Positions 1 through 12,475 of a DNA stretch of 64,000 nucleotides are shown here, piece by piece. This DNA comes from Chrysoperla carnea (taxonomy: Eukaryota > Arthropoda > Insecta > Neuroptera > Chrysopidae), in the NCBI RefSeq assembly GCF_905475395.1, contig NC_058338.1, forward strand, positions 89,327,435 through 89,391,434, in the 5' to 3' direction. A model generated the notes under the pieces. That model made no database searches and was not told the DNA's origin. It was given only the letters and a program-made list of their open reading frames with translations. Position 1 is the stretch's first letter. Every line of letters starts with the position of its first letter. Made by a program: the position numbers and the translations under genes.

Positions 1-1736
1 CTAATTAGACAGATACTAGACACAGAGATCGGATATAGTATTTGCTAAAAATCCGTAAGAACCCTCTGCAAAATTTCTTTTTGCTATAGAAAGAGATAAA
101 AACAAATATTTTATGGCTTTTATCTTGCTGGTTTATATTCGAAAAATAGTTTTTTTATATAAAGCAAAAAAAAACGAAGTGGTCGTAGTGTGCGACAAAT
201 TCCGTGCTGCGTTTTTTCAGAACGGCAAATCAAATATAACGTTAATGCTTCATTTGAAAACGCAACCTTTTCGAAAAAAATCTTAGAGTAAAGTTTAGTA
301 GACTCGTCTAAAGAGGGCCAATCACGAAGTTTCAAGTATGTATTTATCGTTAAAAAAAGCCCTTGGTGTCCACCCACGGTCTATTATAGTGTTAACAACA
401 TAAACAGTTCAGAAAAAAAAACTGGATTCACATTTCACTACTACTACGATTAAAATATCATTTTCTTAGTACCCATACTTATATTCCACAATTTTCACTT
501 CAATTCAGTCAATTTGCGATAATTTTCATTTATTAGGTAGATATAAATCGAATAACCTTAAGATAATTTAATATCATTTGTGTACTACCACAAAACCAAT
601 GACTTCAATCATTACACATAAATTAGTTTTGATTGATTTATTGAAATAATGTTGTTTTGATTTTGTACAAACACAAATTGAATGGTGATGATAGACCAGA
701 GGCTCGTACCTAAAAAATTTGTTTATTTTATTACCGTTGAGACTTTGTATATGTGTTCGTTATGTCCTATTGGACAACTCGTTACGTAAGAAAATTGTCC
801 CTAGCAGGGTGTTCTCACGAGGTAGCGGAAAGTCTTGATTCGTGGGACATACGGTAGAAACTATATTCCTTTCGTACGCTGTTACATTATAAATATAGCG
901 CTTACTTTTTTATTTACAAGATATTTTTCTGAAAATTTAAGGTTTTAATTTTAGAAGTCAAATACTTGTTTGATTCGTTTGATAAGTTTTTAATTTTATA
1001 GCTACTTTTCGTTTTTACTGTATGAAATAATTGTAGTAATATTTTATAAAAGGCATACTGCTGATTTAGTAGTCAATCCAATATGCAAGTACTTTACGTT
1101 TGGTTTGATTAGGATATTTATTATGACATAACATAAAAATTGCATTGTACTAACTTTAAATTATTTTTGTTTTCATTATCTTCTGATAACTTTCACAACT
1201 CTTTTTTTTTAATGATAAAACATAAAATTTTGACAAAAAATACAAATTGACAGTTATAAAATGACTTTTGCAGTTTCTCAAAATTCATGTCAACTTGAAT
1301 CGATTGAAAAAGTTTTCTAGGTAATCTAAATGTCGCTTTTTTGGTGTCTGTTGCAGTTTTTTGGTTTTAGCTTCCAACCAGCAAACAAATATCGTGCTAT
1401 AAAAAACATAGTTCCAACACGTTTTATTGGTACCATGAGTCCAAACGCCTTGCACTAAAAAATTTTCTTATGCAATAAAGTTGTCCAACAAGACACAAAA
1501 AATACAGTTATACGGCTATTTTTAGGTGCAGGCCTGCGGTCTACTACTAACGATATATGAATTAATATCTAATTACATTACAAGATCACATTGACTAACA
1601 TAAATTTATAGCAATTATTGATTAATCATCAATAATGCCACCAATCATATGCTAGATTAGAAATGTAAACAAATACACACACACAATCTTAATGATATGA
1701 AATGAGCTACGAAATTATTATTGACAAATATATCGT
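1..1736. other. Gene-free AT-rich DNA
   Basis: I see no supportable gene here. The reading frames are short, low in complexity and lack any recognisable motif. The only structured piece is the repeat copy at about 835-985 (RepI), listed separately. Confidence 0.6.
835..985 (+). repeat. RepI interspersed repeat, copy 1
   Basis: This stretch reappears in reverse complement at about 10,975-11,118. Both carry the string AAGTATTTGACTTCTAAAATT in one orientation or the other, followed by a segment related to AAAATATCTTGTAAATAAAA and a GC-richer end. Two diverged copies in opposite orientation indicate an old dispersed element of unknown class. Confidence 0.55.
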
Positions 1737-2535
1737 GATTTTTCTCTATCACATCTTAATCATATCCAATTTTAATAAACCAAGTATGAAATAATACTAA
1801 ATATGGATCATACTCCTTAATTTTTTGGTCGAATTTAACCTACTTTAATAAATTTTGAAAAATTTATCCCAAAGTGGATTTCAAAAAAAATTTCAATCAG
1901 ATCCGATAAAATTTGGGTGTATTATGAAAATAATCGAATTTTTTAACTTTATGACGTCATCAAAATAAAAAAAATTAAATTTTGCTCTATCACATCCAAA
2001 TTATGTCGCAATTTTAATCAACCCAGTATGGAATTATACTAAATTTGGATCATATTTTTTAAGTTTGTGGTCAAATTTAACCTTCCTCTAAAAATTTTGA
2101 AGATAGTGGGGTCCTGGTACTGATATTTCGCACAAAGATGTGAGTTAGCTAAAAAATAACATTAAAAAGGAAAATTTTGATTTCAGATTTGCGTACCTAT
2201 ATCATGAAAATAATCGATTTTTTAACTTTATGACGTCATCAAAATAAATAAAAAAATATTGCTCTATCACATCCAAATTATATCCAATTTTAGTCAACCA
2301 AGTATAAAATTATACTAAATTTGGGTCATACTTTTTAAATTTGTGGCCAAATTTAACCTACTTATAAAAATTTGGGGCCCTGGTTCTGATATTTCGCACA
2401 AAGATGCTAGTAAGCTAAAAAATAACATTAAAAATGAAAATGTTATCCCAAAGTTTGTTGGTTAGTATAGTAGGTTTAAAAAAAAATTTCATTCAAATCG
2501 GATAAAACTTGAGGGATTATGAAAATAATCGAGGA
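1737..2535 (+). repeat. Degenerate tandem repeat, about 250-290 bp unit, three units
   Basis: Three successive units share the ordered landmarks CTCTATCACATC, then ACCAAGTATGAAAT or similar, then ATACTAAAT, then GGATCATACT, then a TGGTC/TGGCC AAATTTAACCT block, and the string TTTATGACGTCATCAAAAT between units. Two units also share GATATTTCGCACAAAGATG. The units differ by substitutions and indels, so this is an old satellite-like local duplication, not a gene. Confidence 0.65.
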
Positions 2536-4249
2536 GATGCTTAAAATTGACCATTGGATTCAAAAACAAGTGCAATCTTTCTAATGAGCTATTAAGATCC
2601 AGATTTGATCATTTTTCGCAGAGATACAGCTCTTTAAAATATCAGTAAAATTTTGTGTGCAAAAACTACCGTTTATTACTTTTACATGCAACACAGAGGT
2701 AATACCACACTCTGTACTGTGAGTAGTCAACTCTGTACTTGAGATTAAACAATATTTAAAATAAATATTAGCTGAAATGTATTTAGAATTAAACATATTA
2801 CACTCGTATGAGAACAGATACTGAATGTTATTGTGACTTAAATCTAATATATCAACGCTGTTTACTATAGCGAGAGCATTCATGGAAATCAAGATGTAAA
2901 AGCTAAAAGCTGATCGAGATCTTTTAGTGACATTGTGTTTTGTTTCAATATTATTAAATAACATATTGAATGATTACTAATTAATCTGTCATTTAAAATA
3001 AATTTTAAAATACACACTTTATTGCACTAAAAAGTTTAATAGTAATGTAAAATTCAAAGCCTAGGATACTCTCTAGATTCATTCTTTAAAATAACGGATT
3101 TGGCTGATATCGAGCACCTCACGCTTAAAATTTGTCACCTCACTCTTAATCTCGTCTATAATAAGGATAACAAATTAGAAAAAAATATAATTCTAAGATC
3201 GTAGATGGGTTTCTACTTAACGACCTTCCGCATGAGAAACGGACACTCCAACCACTACACCATCTTATTGTTGAGATTACTATTCATATTTCAACATAAA
3301 TTATTGAGTAATAAAGATAAGATCATTTATCCTGGTGAGGTCAGAATACTATGATTAAGTTATTAAATTATTGTACTGGTATAGGCCTTGATGCGTGTAC
3401 AGATTAACTGGATTATTAGAAGTAGGTTTAAATTGATTACTAGGATTTTATTACATTCTTTGTAGTTTATTTGTTACAAGAGAAGCTGATACAAGCGTGT
3501 TAAAACAGTACTAGTTGCAAGAAAATATGTTCTTAACATAATAGCCAGTAAACATTTTCTCGCGTAAATTTAATTTTTAAAGAATCTAATACTTATTTTC
3601 TTGAATTAATTATTGAGATCATAGACTCAACAAATATTCGTTTTTTATAAGAAGTTAAGAATATGTATTGTTTCTGTAATGAGTAATGACTTTTAAATCA
3701 GCTGTATATTAATAAAATGTTAAACATACATATTTAAATCCAAGTTTATTTATTTGTTTACTAAATTCATATGACATATCATATACAATTTATGATGCAA
3801 ACATATCATGGAGCTAATACTACCGTCGTTTTTAACTTTTTGTTCATTCTGTACATCCTATTCTGTTCTATCCTATCATATCCTATAATTTTAAAGTTTA
3901 GATACATCGGATTTTGTTATTTTACAGCACAAATATCACTAAATTATTTTTGCCCCATCGAGAATTTAAGATTATTTCTTGCCAGAAAGGCTCATTGAAT
4001 AAATTTGACATATGGCAAACAGAAAGAGTCATCAAAACATTTTTAAAAATTCATTAAAGAACTATGAATTATTTTAAGACCTATATTACAAAAATTTTGA
4101 ATAATTAAAGTCAATTCTTAAACCCTTTAGAATTTGATATAATTCTATATTTTCTAATTAACTCTAATTGAAATTTTTAAAGCATCTATTCATACTAATA
4201 CGAATGTTAGGAATTAACCAAAACATTAACAAAATTTTAAATTAATTTT
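2536..4249. other. Gene-free AT-rich DNA
   Basis: There is an open frame on the minus strand at 2581-2964 and one on the plus strand at 3771-3998. Both are low in complexity with no domain I recognise and no splice context. The only other item is a tRNA-like segment near 3.2 kb, listed separately. Confidence 0.55.
3195..3275 (-). repeat. tRNA-like segment, possible SINE head fragment
   Basis: On the minus strand the segment contains GATGGTGTAGTGGTTGGAGT, which resembles an RNA polymerase III A box in a tRNA D-arm context, followed by an anticodon-arm-like stretch. A clear B box (GGTTCGAATCC type) is not present at the expected spacing, so it is not a working tRNA gene. I infer a decayed tRNA-derived SINE head; it could be chance. 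Confidence 0.35.
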
Positions 4250-4450
4250 TAACCCCCCATCTAAAAAAAGGGGTGTTATAAGTTTGACCGCTATGTGTGT
4301 GTGTCTGTGTCTTTGTCTGTCTGTGGCATCGTAGCACCTGAACGGATGAACGATTTTAATTTTTTTGGTTTCCTTTGAAAGGTAATTTACCGAAGAGTGT
4401 TCTTAGCTATATTTCAAGAGCGAGCTTAGGTTTTCGTACCCGAAGAAACT
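4250..4450 (+). repeat. RepB MITE-like element, copy 1
   Basis: The copy starts with AACCCCCCATCTAAAAAAAG, has the family's GGTGTTATAAGTTTGACCGC block, a (GT)n-rich part, the block CCTGAACGGATGAACGATTT, and ends near TTTTCGTACCCGAA. Better-preserved copies end in CGGGGGTTTTT, which is the inverse of the start, so RepB looks like a short inverted-repeat element of about 230 bp. Other copies lie near 4.7, 6.7, 22.2 and 44.1 kb. Confidence 0.7.
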
Positions 4451-4726
4451 AAAAAAATGGCGATGATCTTCAAAATCGATTCAGTTTGGAAAAGGCATGA
4501 CATATAAATTAGTATGGAAATGAATGGTGAAATCAACCTGGCTCAATTCAAAACGTAAAACGGTAAACTAATTAAGTAATTCTAAACAATAATTTAAAAG
4601 AACAAAGTCAAGTCTTAATTTCAATTTTAATTAAAATATTTCCAAAAAATTGACCCAAAAAATGATAGCTCTCTAAATATCCTTTTCATCTCATTTGATG
4701 TCCTTGACCATCACTTTGATATTGAT

Positions 4727-4928
4727 TTAAGAAGGAGTGTTATAAGTTTAAAGTCTTTATCTGTGAGTCTGTGTGTTTCTTAGTGGCATCGTAGTCCCTA
4801 AACGGTCGAACTGCCTTGATTGAGAACATTTTATAGCTAAGTTTGCAAAAATCAGTTTACAAGGAATAAATCGCAGTTGTCGGGGGCTATTTAAATTTTG
4901 TAAATTTCACTTGTAGTATAAATAAACT
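4727..4928 (+). repeat. RepB MITE-like element, copy 2 (diverged)
   Basis: It carries GGAGTGTTATAAGTTTAAAG, TGGCATCGTAGTCCCTAAAC and the right end GTCGGGGGCTATTTAAATTT followed by TGTAAATTTCACTTGTA. It is more diverged inside than the first copy but has the end that copy lacks. Confidence 0.65.
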
Positions 4929-5037
4929 TTGGGATGCAAAATACTCATAAATATGCATAAATACTCTTGGTTTTGACTTTTGCTTGGATTACTTTTCTAG
5001 TTTTGCGATCATAAACATATGGAAGCTTAGTTTTTAT

Positions 5038-5408
5038 GCATGGTGTCCCAAAAGTATGAACTCTTGGAAATCTCCTGGAGAAGTCAGGGGGTAAAAACTG
5101 ATAACTACCATATCCAGCGTATTGTTTCACGAGAAATCCAATGGGCACCTTGGATTTGACCTTGAACGTAACCTTACTGCTACAGCGAATCAAAAATTGA
5201 TTTTTCAAATAGAAACTGCTATTTTTATTACAGATTTGGAAAGAGCAAAATATTTTACATCGAATTATGACTGGAAATGACTTTCAAGGTCATGCCAAGG
5301 TCCAAGATACTATTTCATAGGAAACAAGTGGGACAATATAACAATCCTTTTTTTTCAGTGACTCTGCGAAATCTTCAGTTGCTTTCATACTTTTGTGGCA
5401 CCCTGTAT
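5038..5408 (+). repeat. MITE with inverted termini (GGTGTCCCAAAAGTATGAA)
   Basis: The left end reads GGTGTCCCAAAAGTATGAA and the right end is its near inverse (TTCATACTTTTGTGGCACCC followed by TGTATA). The roughly 370-bp interior has an 87-codon open frame on the minus strand overlapping the left half, but it shows no transposase motif. I infer a non-autonomous DNA transposon of unknown superfamily. Confidence 0.6.
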
Positions 5409-6699
5409 ATAAGATATGCAATGGCTATAAAAATTTCTATTAAGTAACCGCACCTACTCTCTTATTCGTTGTGTGCGTAGTCATGGTAGGGACAATAAAA
5501 TCGATGCCAGCGCTTGAAGTGAAAAATTTTGGAGTTAAAGGGGGCTGTTATGACTAATTTGCAATTTTTTACATGTTAATGTAATAGAAATGTCAAATTA
5601 AAATTATTGAAAAAAACGAATTAATTAAACTTAATGCATTAAAAATTGTGAAAATAAGAAATCAAATTGTACAAATATTATTTTTCAAATGTAAATTATC
5701 ATAATTATTTATTTAAATTTGTGAAACAAGAATATTAAATTTTAAATGTAAGTTATAAATGCAATCCATACAATTATATATGCATCCATACATATCTATA
5801 ATTAGAGTAGTGTATCGTTACCATGGAAAAGAAACTCACGCACGGAGCGAATACCATTAATATTACAACATAAAAGACATATAAAACTTTAATACTTATT
5901 AATTCTGTTGCATTGTGTACACTGTATTACATATTGATACACCCTGTACACATATAAACATTATATAGATTTGTTTGTAAACAAAACTGTCAGCAATATG
6001 ATAACCATGATTAGTCACATATGTGTGTATAATAATTATTATTATTATAAATAAATGTTAAAATATCCAGGCAATGTTTTCATTATGAATTATTATATAT
6101 AATTAATAATATAATGCCTGCGATTTTATATTATATGTTGTAACATATAATACTACAACTCATAACTAACTTTCACCTACCCTATACACCCACCCATCTA
6201 ACAAACCAGAAGCACCTACACCCACTTATGGAATATACCTTTTAATCATTATATGCGTTCATGGAATGTGTCTCAAAATCAGTTGACTAGTGACATATGT
6301 CCAGCAGCAATAATGTAGAAGCAAATTTAACGGTAGATTTGTAACGTTTACGCGATTGTTAACGATCCAAAACTGTTCAGAGAAGCGGCGGTGGAGATTA
6401 TGTATTATGCTAAATACATGGACACCTCATCTATTGCCAACTTTAAATAAGCCAAAAAATCCTAAATTAAAGTATTTTTAATGATTAAAAATATTTTTTT
6501 ATGTATTTAAAAAAAGTTACATTGTGACGTATAAAGTCTGATAACACGAAAATGTTTCTGTTATTTTTTATCCGGTCAAATAAAATCAAAGAATAGGGAA
6601 AGAACAAAAGTTTGAACCAAGCTCTAAGTTGGTAGGATTGTTCAAAACACCATCATAAATAAAAACTAATAAGTACTCTTCGATCAATCAATACTTTTT
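5409..6699. other. Gene-free AT-rich DNA
   Basis: No gene or clear element seen. It holds simple AT-rich stretches (ATT repeats near 6,035-6,050) and a pyrimidine-rich patch near 6,165-6,240. Confidence 0.55.
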
Positions 6700-6815
6700 A
6701 ACCCCTGAACTACATAAAAAGGGATGTTATAAGTTTGACTGCTATGTGAATGTGTGTCTGTGTGTGTGTGTGTATGTCGGGGGTTTTTTAAATTTTGTAA
6801 ATTTCACTTGTACAA
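6700..6815 (+). repeat. RepB MITE-like element, copy 3 (internal deletion)
   Basis: Start (AACCCCTGAACTACATAAAA) and end (GTCGGGGGTTTTTTAAATTT then TGTAAATTTCACTTGTAC) are both present, but the middle is deleted right after the (GT)n part. This copy shows both ends of the family in about 115 bp. Confidence 0.7.
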
Positions 6816-6956
6816 TATTTTCTAAGCGCTATCGTCTCCTAGATATAACGCTTCAAAAAGTTGAAAGAGTTACTATGGATTTATTTATGGCTTACATTGA
6901 AAATTTAATAATATTTTATAACATAAGTAATTACATATCAAAATTACCTTTAATAT

Positions 6957-7106
6957 AAAGTTTTATCAAAATTGGAGGCAAAAAAAATTTTCTCGATTTT
7001 TTGCAATTTTCTTACCCCTTTACATACCCCTTAAGGGATACATACCCCTTTAAAAAAATCGAAAAATTTGCAGAGAAATTTTTGTTTCGGAATTTGATAA
7101 AACTTT
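6957..7106. repeat. Imperfect inverted repeat, about 65-bp arms
   Basis: AAGTTTTATCAAAATTGGAG on the left is mirrored by TTGATAAAACTTT at the right end, with the TTTCTCGATTTTTTGCA / AAATCGAAAAATTTGCAGAG parts also pairing. The short loop holds two CCCCTT-containing copies. This is a hairpin-capable element or remnant. Confidence 0.5.
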
Positions 7107-7861
7107 CTAATATAAAGAAATTTTGACCCAAAAAATACAAAAAAGGGTTAATTTGACAATTGATCGAGTATTTTTGACGGTGGCTCTTACGAAAAAAAAG
7201 TATCGAGTTTTTTTTTTACATTTAATGAGCTGATCTACAATTTTTATCTGAACTAATTTTATGATGAAACTCACCGTTTTGTTGAAAATAGCAAAAAATC
7301 CGTTTTTGTGACTTTTGACTCGTTTTTGTAAATTTTTCTCAAATATCGGATCGATGGGGACTCTTTAGATTTCATTTACGATAATGTTTTAAATAATCCC
7401 ACTTACTTTGAGCTAGGTGCGAATTTTTTTTCTTTCGGATGTTTAATTTGATCGAATAATTTTACCATTTTATGAATCCAAGAAAAGAATCTGAAAATTT
7501 TAATTTCGTGAACTGTTCAATTATGCGCAATCATAATTATTTTATTATTAAATTATTTTTTATTTAAATTAATAAAAAATTGCAATTTGCCAAGCGTTAC
7601 ATATTTTTACTAAATTTTATACATTTTGTGATAATTTTTGTTAATTATCACAAAATGTAAACTGACGTTTGAACACCCTGTAAGTACATTTATATCAATG
7701 AATTTTAAAACTATAACAATAATAATGATTATAATCATACATAAATTATTTATGAAAATATATTTTGTATATAAAAAGAGATTTAATTTACATTTATGAA
7801 GAGTTAACTGTTTGCTGTTATTACTCTCATTTGGTGTATGTTGTGCATGTATGTTTTTAAT
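7107..7861. other. Gene-free AT-rich DNA
   Basis: No supportable feature. The minus-strand open frame at 7610-7891 is isoleucine/asparagine-rich and runs into the Tigger element's left end. Confidence 0.5.
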
Positions 7862-8826
7862 ATAGTATAACCTGGCTAAGTAAAACATCAAGGGACCCGC
7901 AAATTTGTCTCATTTATAGATGTATTCCATCTACCCAGTGTATCAGATATCCAGGTATAAATAAACATCTGTGTCATTTACAGAGGATTCCATAAAAAAA
8001 ATTTGGTAATTCACAGGCAAAATGTTATCACCTTTAAAAAATCTTGGAGTTTTAGATTTCCCGATTAATAGGATAGGCAGCTTTTCAGTTCCTGGCATGT
8101 TAGTACCAAGAAGTATTGTAACTACTCTTTACTAAGTTTTCCGCCATGACAGGAGTTTCTTTTTATGGTGTAAGTTTTATCGGGTAGACACTTATAAAAT
8201 AAAAACGCTTCGTATGCGTTTTAAATATCAACAACATAATAATTTCGCAGAAGAACTGGCAGGTCTTAAATCCATCGGCTACGTTTGTTAACATCAACAG
8301 CGTTACTTTCTCCACAAATTGCTTTGAAAACTATACTGTTTCTTTTTTTTTAAACCCTTCCAACCAACCATTGCTGTTACAAAAATTATGAATTCCAAAC
8401 CTTCAAGCGAAATGTTATGCCTTTTCTTTAATCATCAGTCCACTTACCGGAAAGTTTTTGTTATGTGAAAGGTTCTCGAAGCATGAGACGATTTGAGCTT
8501 TCGTTACGGTATTTTTCAAATAAACATTCGTATGATAGTAAAGCGAAACTAAAACTGAAGGTCATTGAGGCTCAAAATTAGTTAAGTGGGGAATTTGCGG
8601 GTAGAATAAGAATAAGTAAGTAAACAAACAAAACGATGTTATCTCAGTTCTCAGTTACAGAGGTTGATGCTTATAAAATTCACTCGCTATCTCAGTCATA
8701 GAGGTAACTATTGCTTCGTGACACTAACAGAGGTAATTCAGTGCCAAAGTGTTGGGATCTCAGCATGAGTTCCAGTTATGGAGCTTTCTCAATTATCTAG
8801 ATCCCACTTAACCAAGTTTCACTGTA
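7862..8826 (-). mobile_element. Decayed Tigger/pogo-type DNA transposon
   Basis: The right terminus, read on the minus strand, begins CAGTGAAACTTGGTTAAGTG, the kind of terminal repeat known from Tigger/pogo elements. The left end (TAGTATAACCTGGCTAAGTA) is a diverged inverse copy, and TA flanks fit the family's target site. Inside, the minus strand encodes recognisable but broken pieces of a DDE transposase (listed separately). At about 965 bp it is shorter than autonomous Tigger elements, so it is internally deleted as well as mutated. Confidence 0.8.
8010..8440 (-). pseudogene. Tigger/pogo (CENP-B-like) transposase relic
   Basis: Reading the minus strand gives GWKGFKKKKQYSFQSNLW-like sequence in mixed frames, then a run with DLPVLLRNYY, NAYEAFLFYKCLPDKTYTIK and CHGGKLSKE, and, after a frameshift, [20 protein letters not shown]. 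These match the order of the catalytic core of Tigger/pogo transposases (helix-turn-helix part, then the NADET segment, then the GGKKSKERVT and GSEKLPPLVIGKS segments). In-frame stops and at least one frameshift are visible. The first catalytic aspartate of the NADET motif reads as tyrosine. The gene is dead. Confidence 0.8.
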
Positions 8827-9499
8827 TATGTAGGAATGTATGTGTATGTTTGTATAGTTCAAATAATTACAATAGTTAAAATAATCATAGGTTCATTATT
8901 TTATTTTATATACCTCTACTGTGTAAACTGATCATGTAATACGTCATATATTGGTGTTATGGGTATTTGATTTTTTTGGAAAAATCATATTCACCTAAAT
9001 ATAATCACATGACTAAAATATTATAAATAATTAAAATTTATAAAACATACCAAAAATCTAATATAAATTGAAAAACTGCGAGCCTTTATTGAACCGAAAA
9101 TATTATTATTCTTTTTGTCTGCTTTTTGGGACTTGATAAATACAAGTTTGATAATAAAGACAATTGATATCTATGTTGAATTAGTAGGAATAGAATTTTT
9201 GATTTTCCTGTAGCGATTATGTGAGCAGAAAGCTATTAAAGATGTATGAGCATAACAATAATGTTTGAGTTAAAGGCTCAAAATTTTTTTATAGATACTC
9301 TTTCACTCAAAAGCTTTGTGTTCAAAATTTCAGCTTAGGTATCCATGCAAATTTAAAATCAAAATAAAATACATTGCTCTTATGGAGAATTCTCAAAACT
9401 AAGAACTCATGAAAATAAATAAAAAAAATTTTTAATAAAAGTAAACATATTAGCAATGACATAGAAAAGTAAAAACCCAAGTGTCTCCATTCATATAAG
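8827..9499. other. Gene-free AT-rich DNA
   Basis: Nothing supportable seen between the Tigger element and the first RepC copy. Confidence 0.5.
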
Positions 9500-9762
9500 G
9501 GATGTACGAGCAGGGTAGATTTAGGGTTGCAATTATTTTTATCATATTTTCAACTTTAAAGATGAATTTTATTATAGCTTCATGAATATAGGCGAAAAAT
9601 AACTATAAAATTTTTCGATATCTGCCTTGGTTTGCGCCAGATATTGAAAAATTGTATTCTTACTTTTCTTGTTATATCTTAAGTTATAACATAATTAACT
9701 ATCAAAATTTAAAATATATAATGTTTTCTATTTGTTTACCTGAGATTACTTGCTTATACATC
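9500..9762 (+). repeat. RepC MITE, copy 1 (both ends present)
   Basis: It starts GGATGTACGAGCAGGGTAGA and ends GCTTATACATCCC, so the termini are inverse copies of GGATGTACGAGC. The interior has AACTTTAAAGATGAATTTTA and a TTTTTCGATATCTGCC segment mirrored by CCAGATATTGAAAAATT. It is a short inverted-repeat element with a partly palindromic interior. Other copies are near 10.0, 11.7, 13.1 and 48.7 kb. Confidence 0.75.
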
Positions 9763-9949
9763 CCAAAAATAAATATGAAAAAAAAAAGGCAGAAAGTTGA
9801 AAATGACTTCATTTTGTGGAACTGAACTCAAATTTTAAACCCTTTAAACAAACTCCGACCATTTAAGTTTTTTTTCTCCGTATTTGTCTTTTGATATACA
9901 TGACAGACAAACACACGAAAGTAAAAATATGTTTTTTTTTTCCATAAAT

Positions 9950-10165
9950 TCCATAAAATATTTTTATCTTATTTTCAACTTTGATGATGAATTTTATTAT
10001 AGCTTCATGAGTGTAGGCGAAAAATAAGTACACAATTTTTCGATATCTGCATTGGTTTACGAAATATCGAAAGCTGAACAATTAAAGAAAATTTTCAATA
10101 TTTTGAAAATTACGCCAGATATCGAAAAATTGTATTCTTATATTTCTTCTTATATCGTCAATAGA
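9950..10165 (+). repeat. RepC MITE, copy 2 (internal part only)
   Basis: It retains AACTTTGATGATGAATTTTA, the TTTTTCGATATCTGCATTGG segment and its inverse CCAGATATCGAAAAATTG. Terminal sequences are missing. Confidence 0.7.
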
Positions 10166-10974
10166 ATTTAGTTTGTAAAATAAAATATAGTTTATAATAG
10201 TTTGTAAAATAAATAAAAAAATTTTACGACTAAATAAATTTATCACCTCTAAATATTACTGAAATCTCTTTAAAATGCATTCTTTTTTAAATACAAAAAT
10301 GCCTTAATTGATAAACATATTATGTGTTTTCATAAATGTATAATGTTTGAGCTTTAATTTTGTTTATTTTTTAGGAAAATAAATGTTTTTTCGTAATTGC
10401 TATCTCTGAATATAACAGGACATAATTTTTATTTTTATGATGTACAAAGTATCAAAAAAGTTATCACAATCTTTAATTCTCAACCTCAACAATTGTAGCA
10501 ACTTATATATCTTTTAAATCGTCTTTTCATTTAAAATCATATAAAACTTTTGGAAATAGGGTAAGTACAATTATCAATATAAAATAAATTCACATCTTTT
10601 TCGCTTCCTGAGACTTCTTCATTATCATAGAATTAAACATTTTCATGTAGGTCACCTAAGAATCTAAAACTTTTTCAAGCGAGTTAGCTTGCCAGGAATT
10701 TGGAAAATATGAAAATTGTTATAATTTGTCAATTTTCATTTTTGGTCAAAAATTTTTCATTGAGAAAAAATAAGTTATCAGAAGTTAAAGATAACAGAGA
10801 TAATTTAAAGTAAGAATTAGAAAATTTTATGTAATGCCATAATAACCTGATCAAACCAAATGTAGGTAATGTACGCATATATATTGGTTTGAATAAGAAG
10901 TATGTCTTTTTTAAACTAATATTACAAAATTAATTCATACAGCAAAATGTAAAAGTAGCTATAAAATTAAGTTA
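10166..10974. other. Gene-free AT-rich DNA
   Basis: No gene or clear element seen. Confidence 0.5.
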
Positions 10975-11118
10975 TTTACAGAATAAAACAAGTATTTGAC
11001 TTCTAAAATTAATACCTTAAACTTTCAGAAAAATATCTTGTAAATAAAAAAATAATGTTTGAGGGTACGATAGGAACATAGTTCCTACCGGATGTCTCAC
11101 GATACTTCTCGTTTTTTT
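10975..11118 (-). repeat. RepI interspersed repeat, copy 2
   Basis: Reverse complement of the stretch at about 835-985, with the shared AAGTATTTGACTTCTAAAATT landmark and a conserved GTAGGAACTA-type end. Confidence 0.55.
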
Positions 11119-11645
11119 TATAAGAAATATTACTAATACAACAAAATAATTTTTTTTAAGTACTCGGTAATAAAATTATATTTTCATATTTACTAAGTTA
11201 ATAAGCTTAAGTTTTACTTCAACGAACCAGGTGAAATTGTATACAAACATTATATATACTCACATAAAAATTAAAATTCAAATATAATAATATTATCATG
11301 AAAATACTATATAATATTTTTATTCAGTCCTCCTAAGTTTGTTTGGCAAATACCTCTCTCATAGTACCTCCATAATACCTCACTAACTACCTCTCATGTA
11401 GTATCTTAAGCATTTAATAGTTTAAAATTATACCTATGTTTTTAGTTACAGTTATAAAAGCCCAACAAACCATCTCTCACCTATGTTTTTCCGCCTGTAC
11501 ATTTACTGATTTCGTGGGATAATCTGTTGCTGACTTTGCAACTTAAATAAAATACAATAATATCATTATTTAAATAAAAGCATTGTATATGTACAAAATG
11601 TAACAGAAACTACATTTAATATTTTAAGATGTCAAATGTTAATTT
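11119..11645. other. Gene-free AT-rich DNA
   Basis: No gene seen. The stretch 11,330-11,480 has a loose run of ACCTC-containing segments, which I take to be low-complexity drift. Confidence 0.5.
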
Positions 11646-11950
11646 ATGGTAGTACGAGCGCCAAGGCAATTTTAGATTTAGGGTTGAATTTATTTGTACC
11701 TTATTTTCAACTTTGATGATGAATTTTGCTATAAATGTGTGAATGGAGACGAAAAATAAGAATACAATTTTTCAATATCTGCTTTGAATTTCGAAATTTG
11801 GAAAGCTAAATAATTAAACAAATTTTTATCGAAATTTTCGATATTTTGAAATTTACTGGATACAGATATCGAGCAATTTTATTTTTACTTTTCGTTTTAT
11901 ATTGTCAAGTTATAACATAATTCACCATCAAAATTGAAAATATATTTATA
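11646..11950 (+). repeat. RepC MITE, copy 3
   Basis: It starts GGTAGTACGAGCGCCAAGGC and includes AACTTTGATGATGAATTTTG and GGATACAGATATCGAGCAAT. It is directly followed by a RepA copy. Confidence 0.7.
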
Positions 11951-11959
11951 GTATAATAA

Positions 11960-12475
11960 GTCTAGTCCCAAGATTGTAACGCTTAAAAATATTGATGCTA
12001 AGAAAAAATTTGGTATAGGTGTTCATAAAATCACGTAATTAGTCCATGTTCGGTTGTTTGTCCGTCTGTCTGTCAACACGATAACTCAAAAACGAAAAAT
12101 GTTAATAAGCTGAAATTCAGCGTGCTCAGGACATAAAAAGTGAGGTCGAGTTCGTAAATGGGTAATATAGGTCAAGTGGGTCTTGGGTAGGACCGTGGGA
12201 TCCATTTTTTAAACCTTTAGAGATAGAACAAAAATTTTAATGTAAAAAATGTTTCTTATAAAAAAAATTACAACTTTTGTTTGAAACATTTTTTCGTAAA
12301 CATCGGTGTTTACCCGTGAGAGCGCAAATTAGGCGCAACTTATATAGTATGTCAGTATGGGTATATCAGTTATATATGTGTGACATGTATGTATGTGTAA
12401 TGTGTCAGTGAATCAACACAGTCTGTACATGGTATTTTAACAATTAACTCAGTCAATTGTTTGTTTTCTCACGTT
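11960..12475 (+). repeat. RepA element, copy 1
   Basis: RepA is the commonest family in the window. Its landmarks in order are CCCAAG-TTTGTAACGCTTAA, CACCTAATTAGTCCA, TGTCCGTCTGTCTG, AACACGATAACTCAAAAACG, AAAAAGTGAGGTCGAGTTCG, TTAGAGATAGAACAAAAGTT, AACATCGGTGTTTACCC (usually AACATCACTGTTTACCC) and the end CAATTGTTTGTTTTC. This copy has all of these. No coding capacity is visible, and the termini are not obvious inverted repeats, so the class is unknown to me. Confidence 0.75.
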
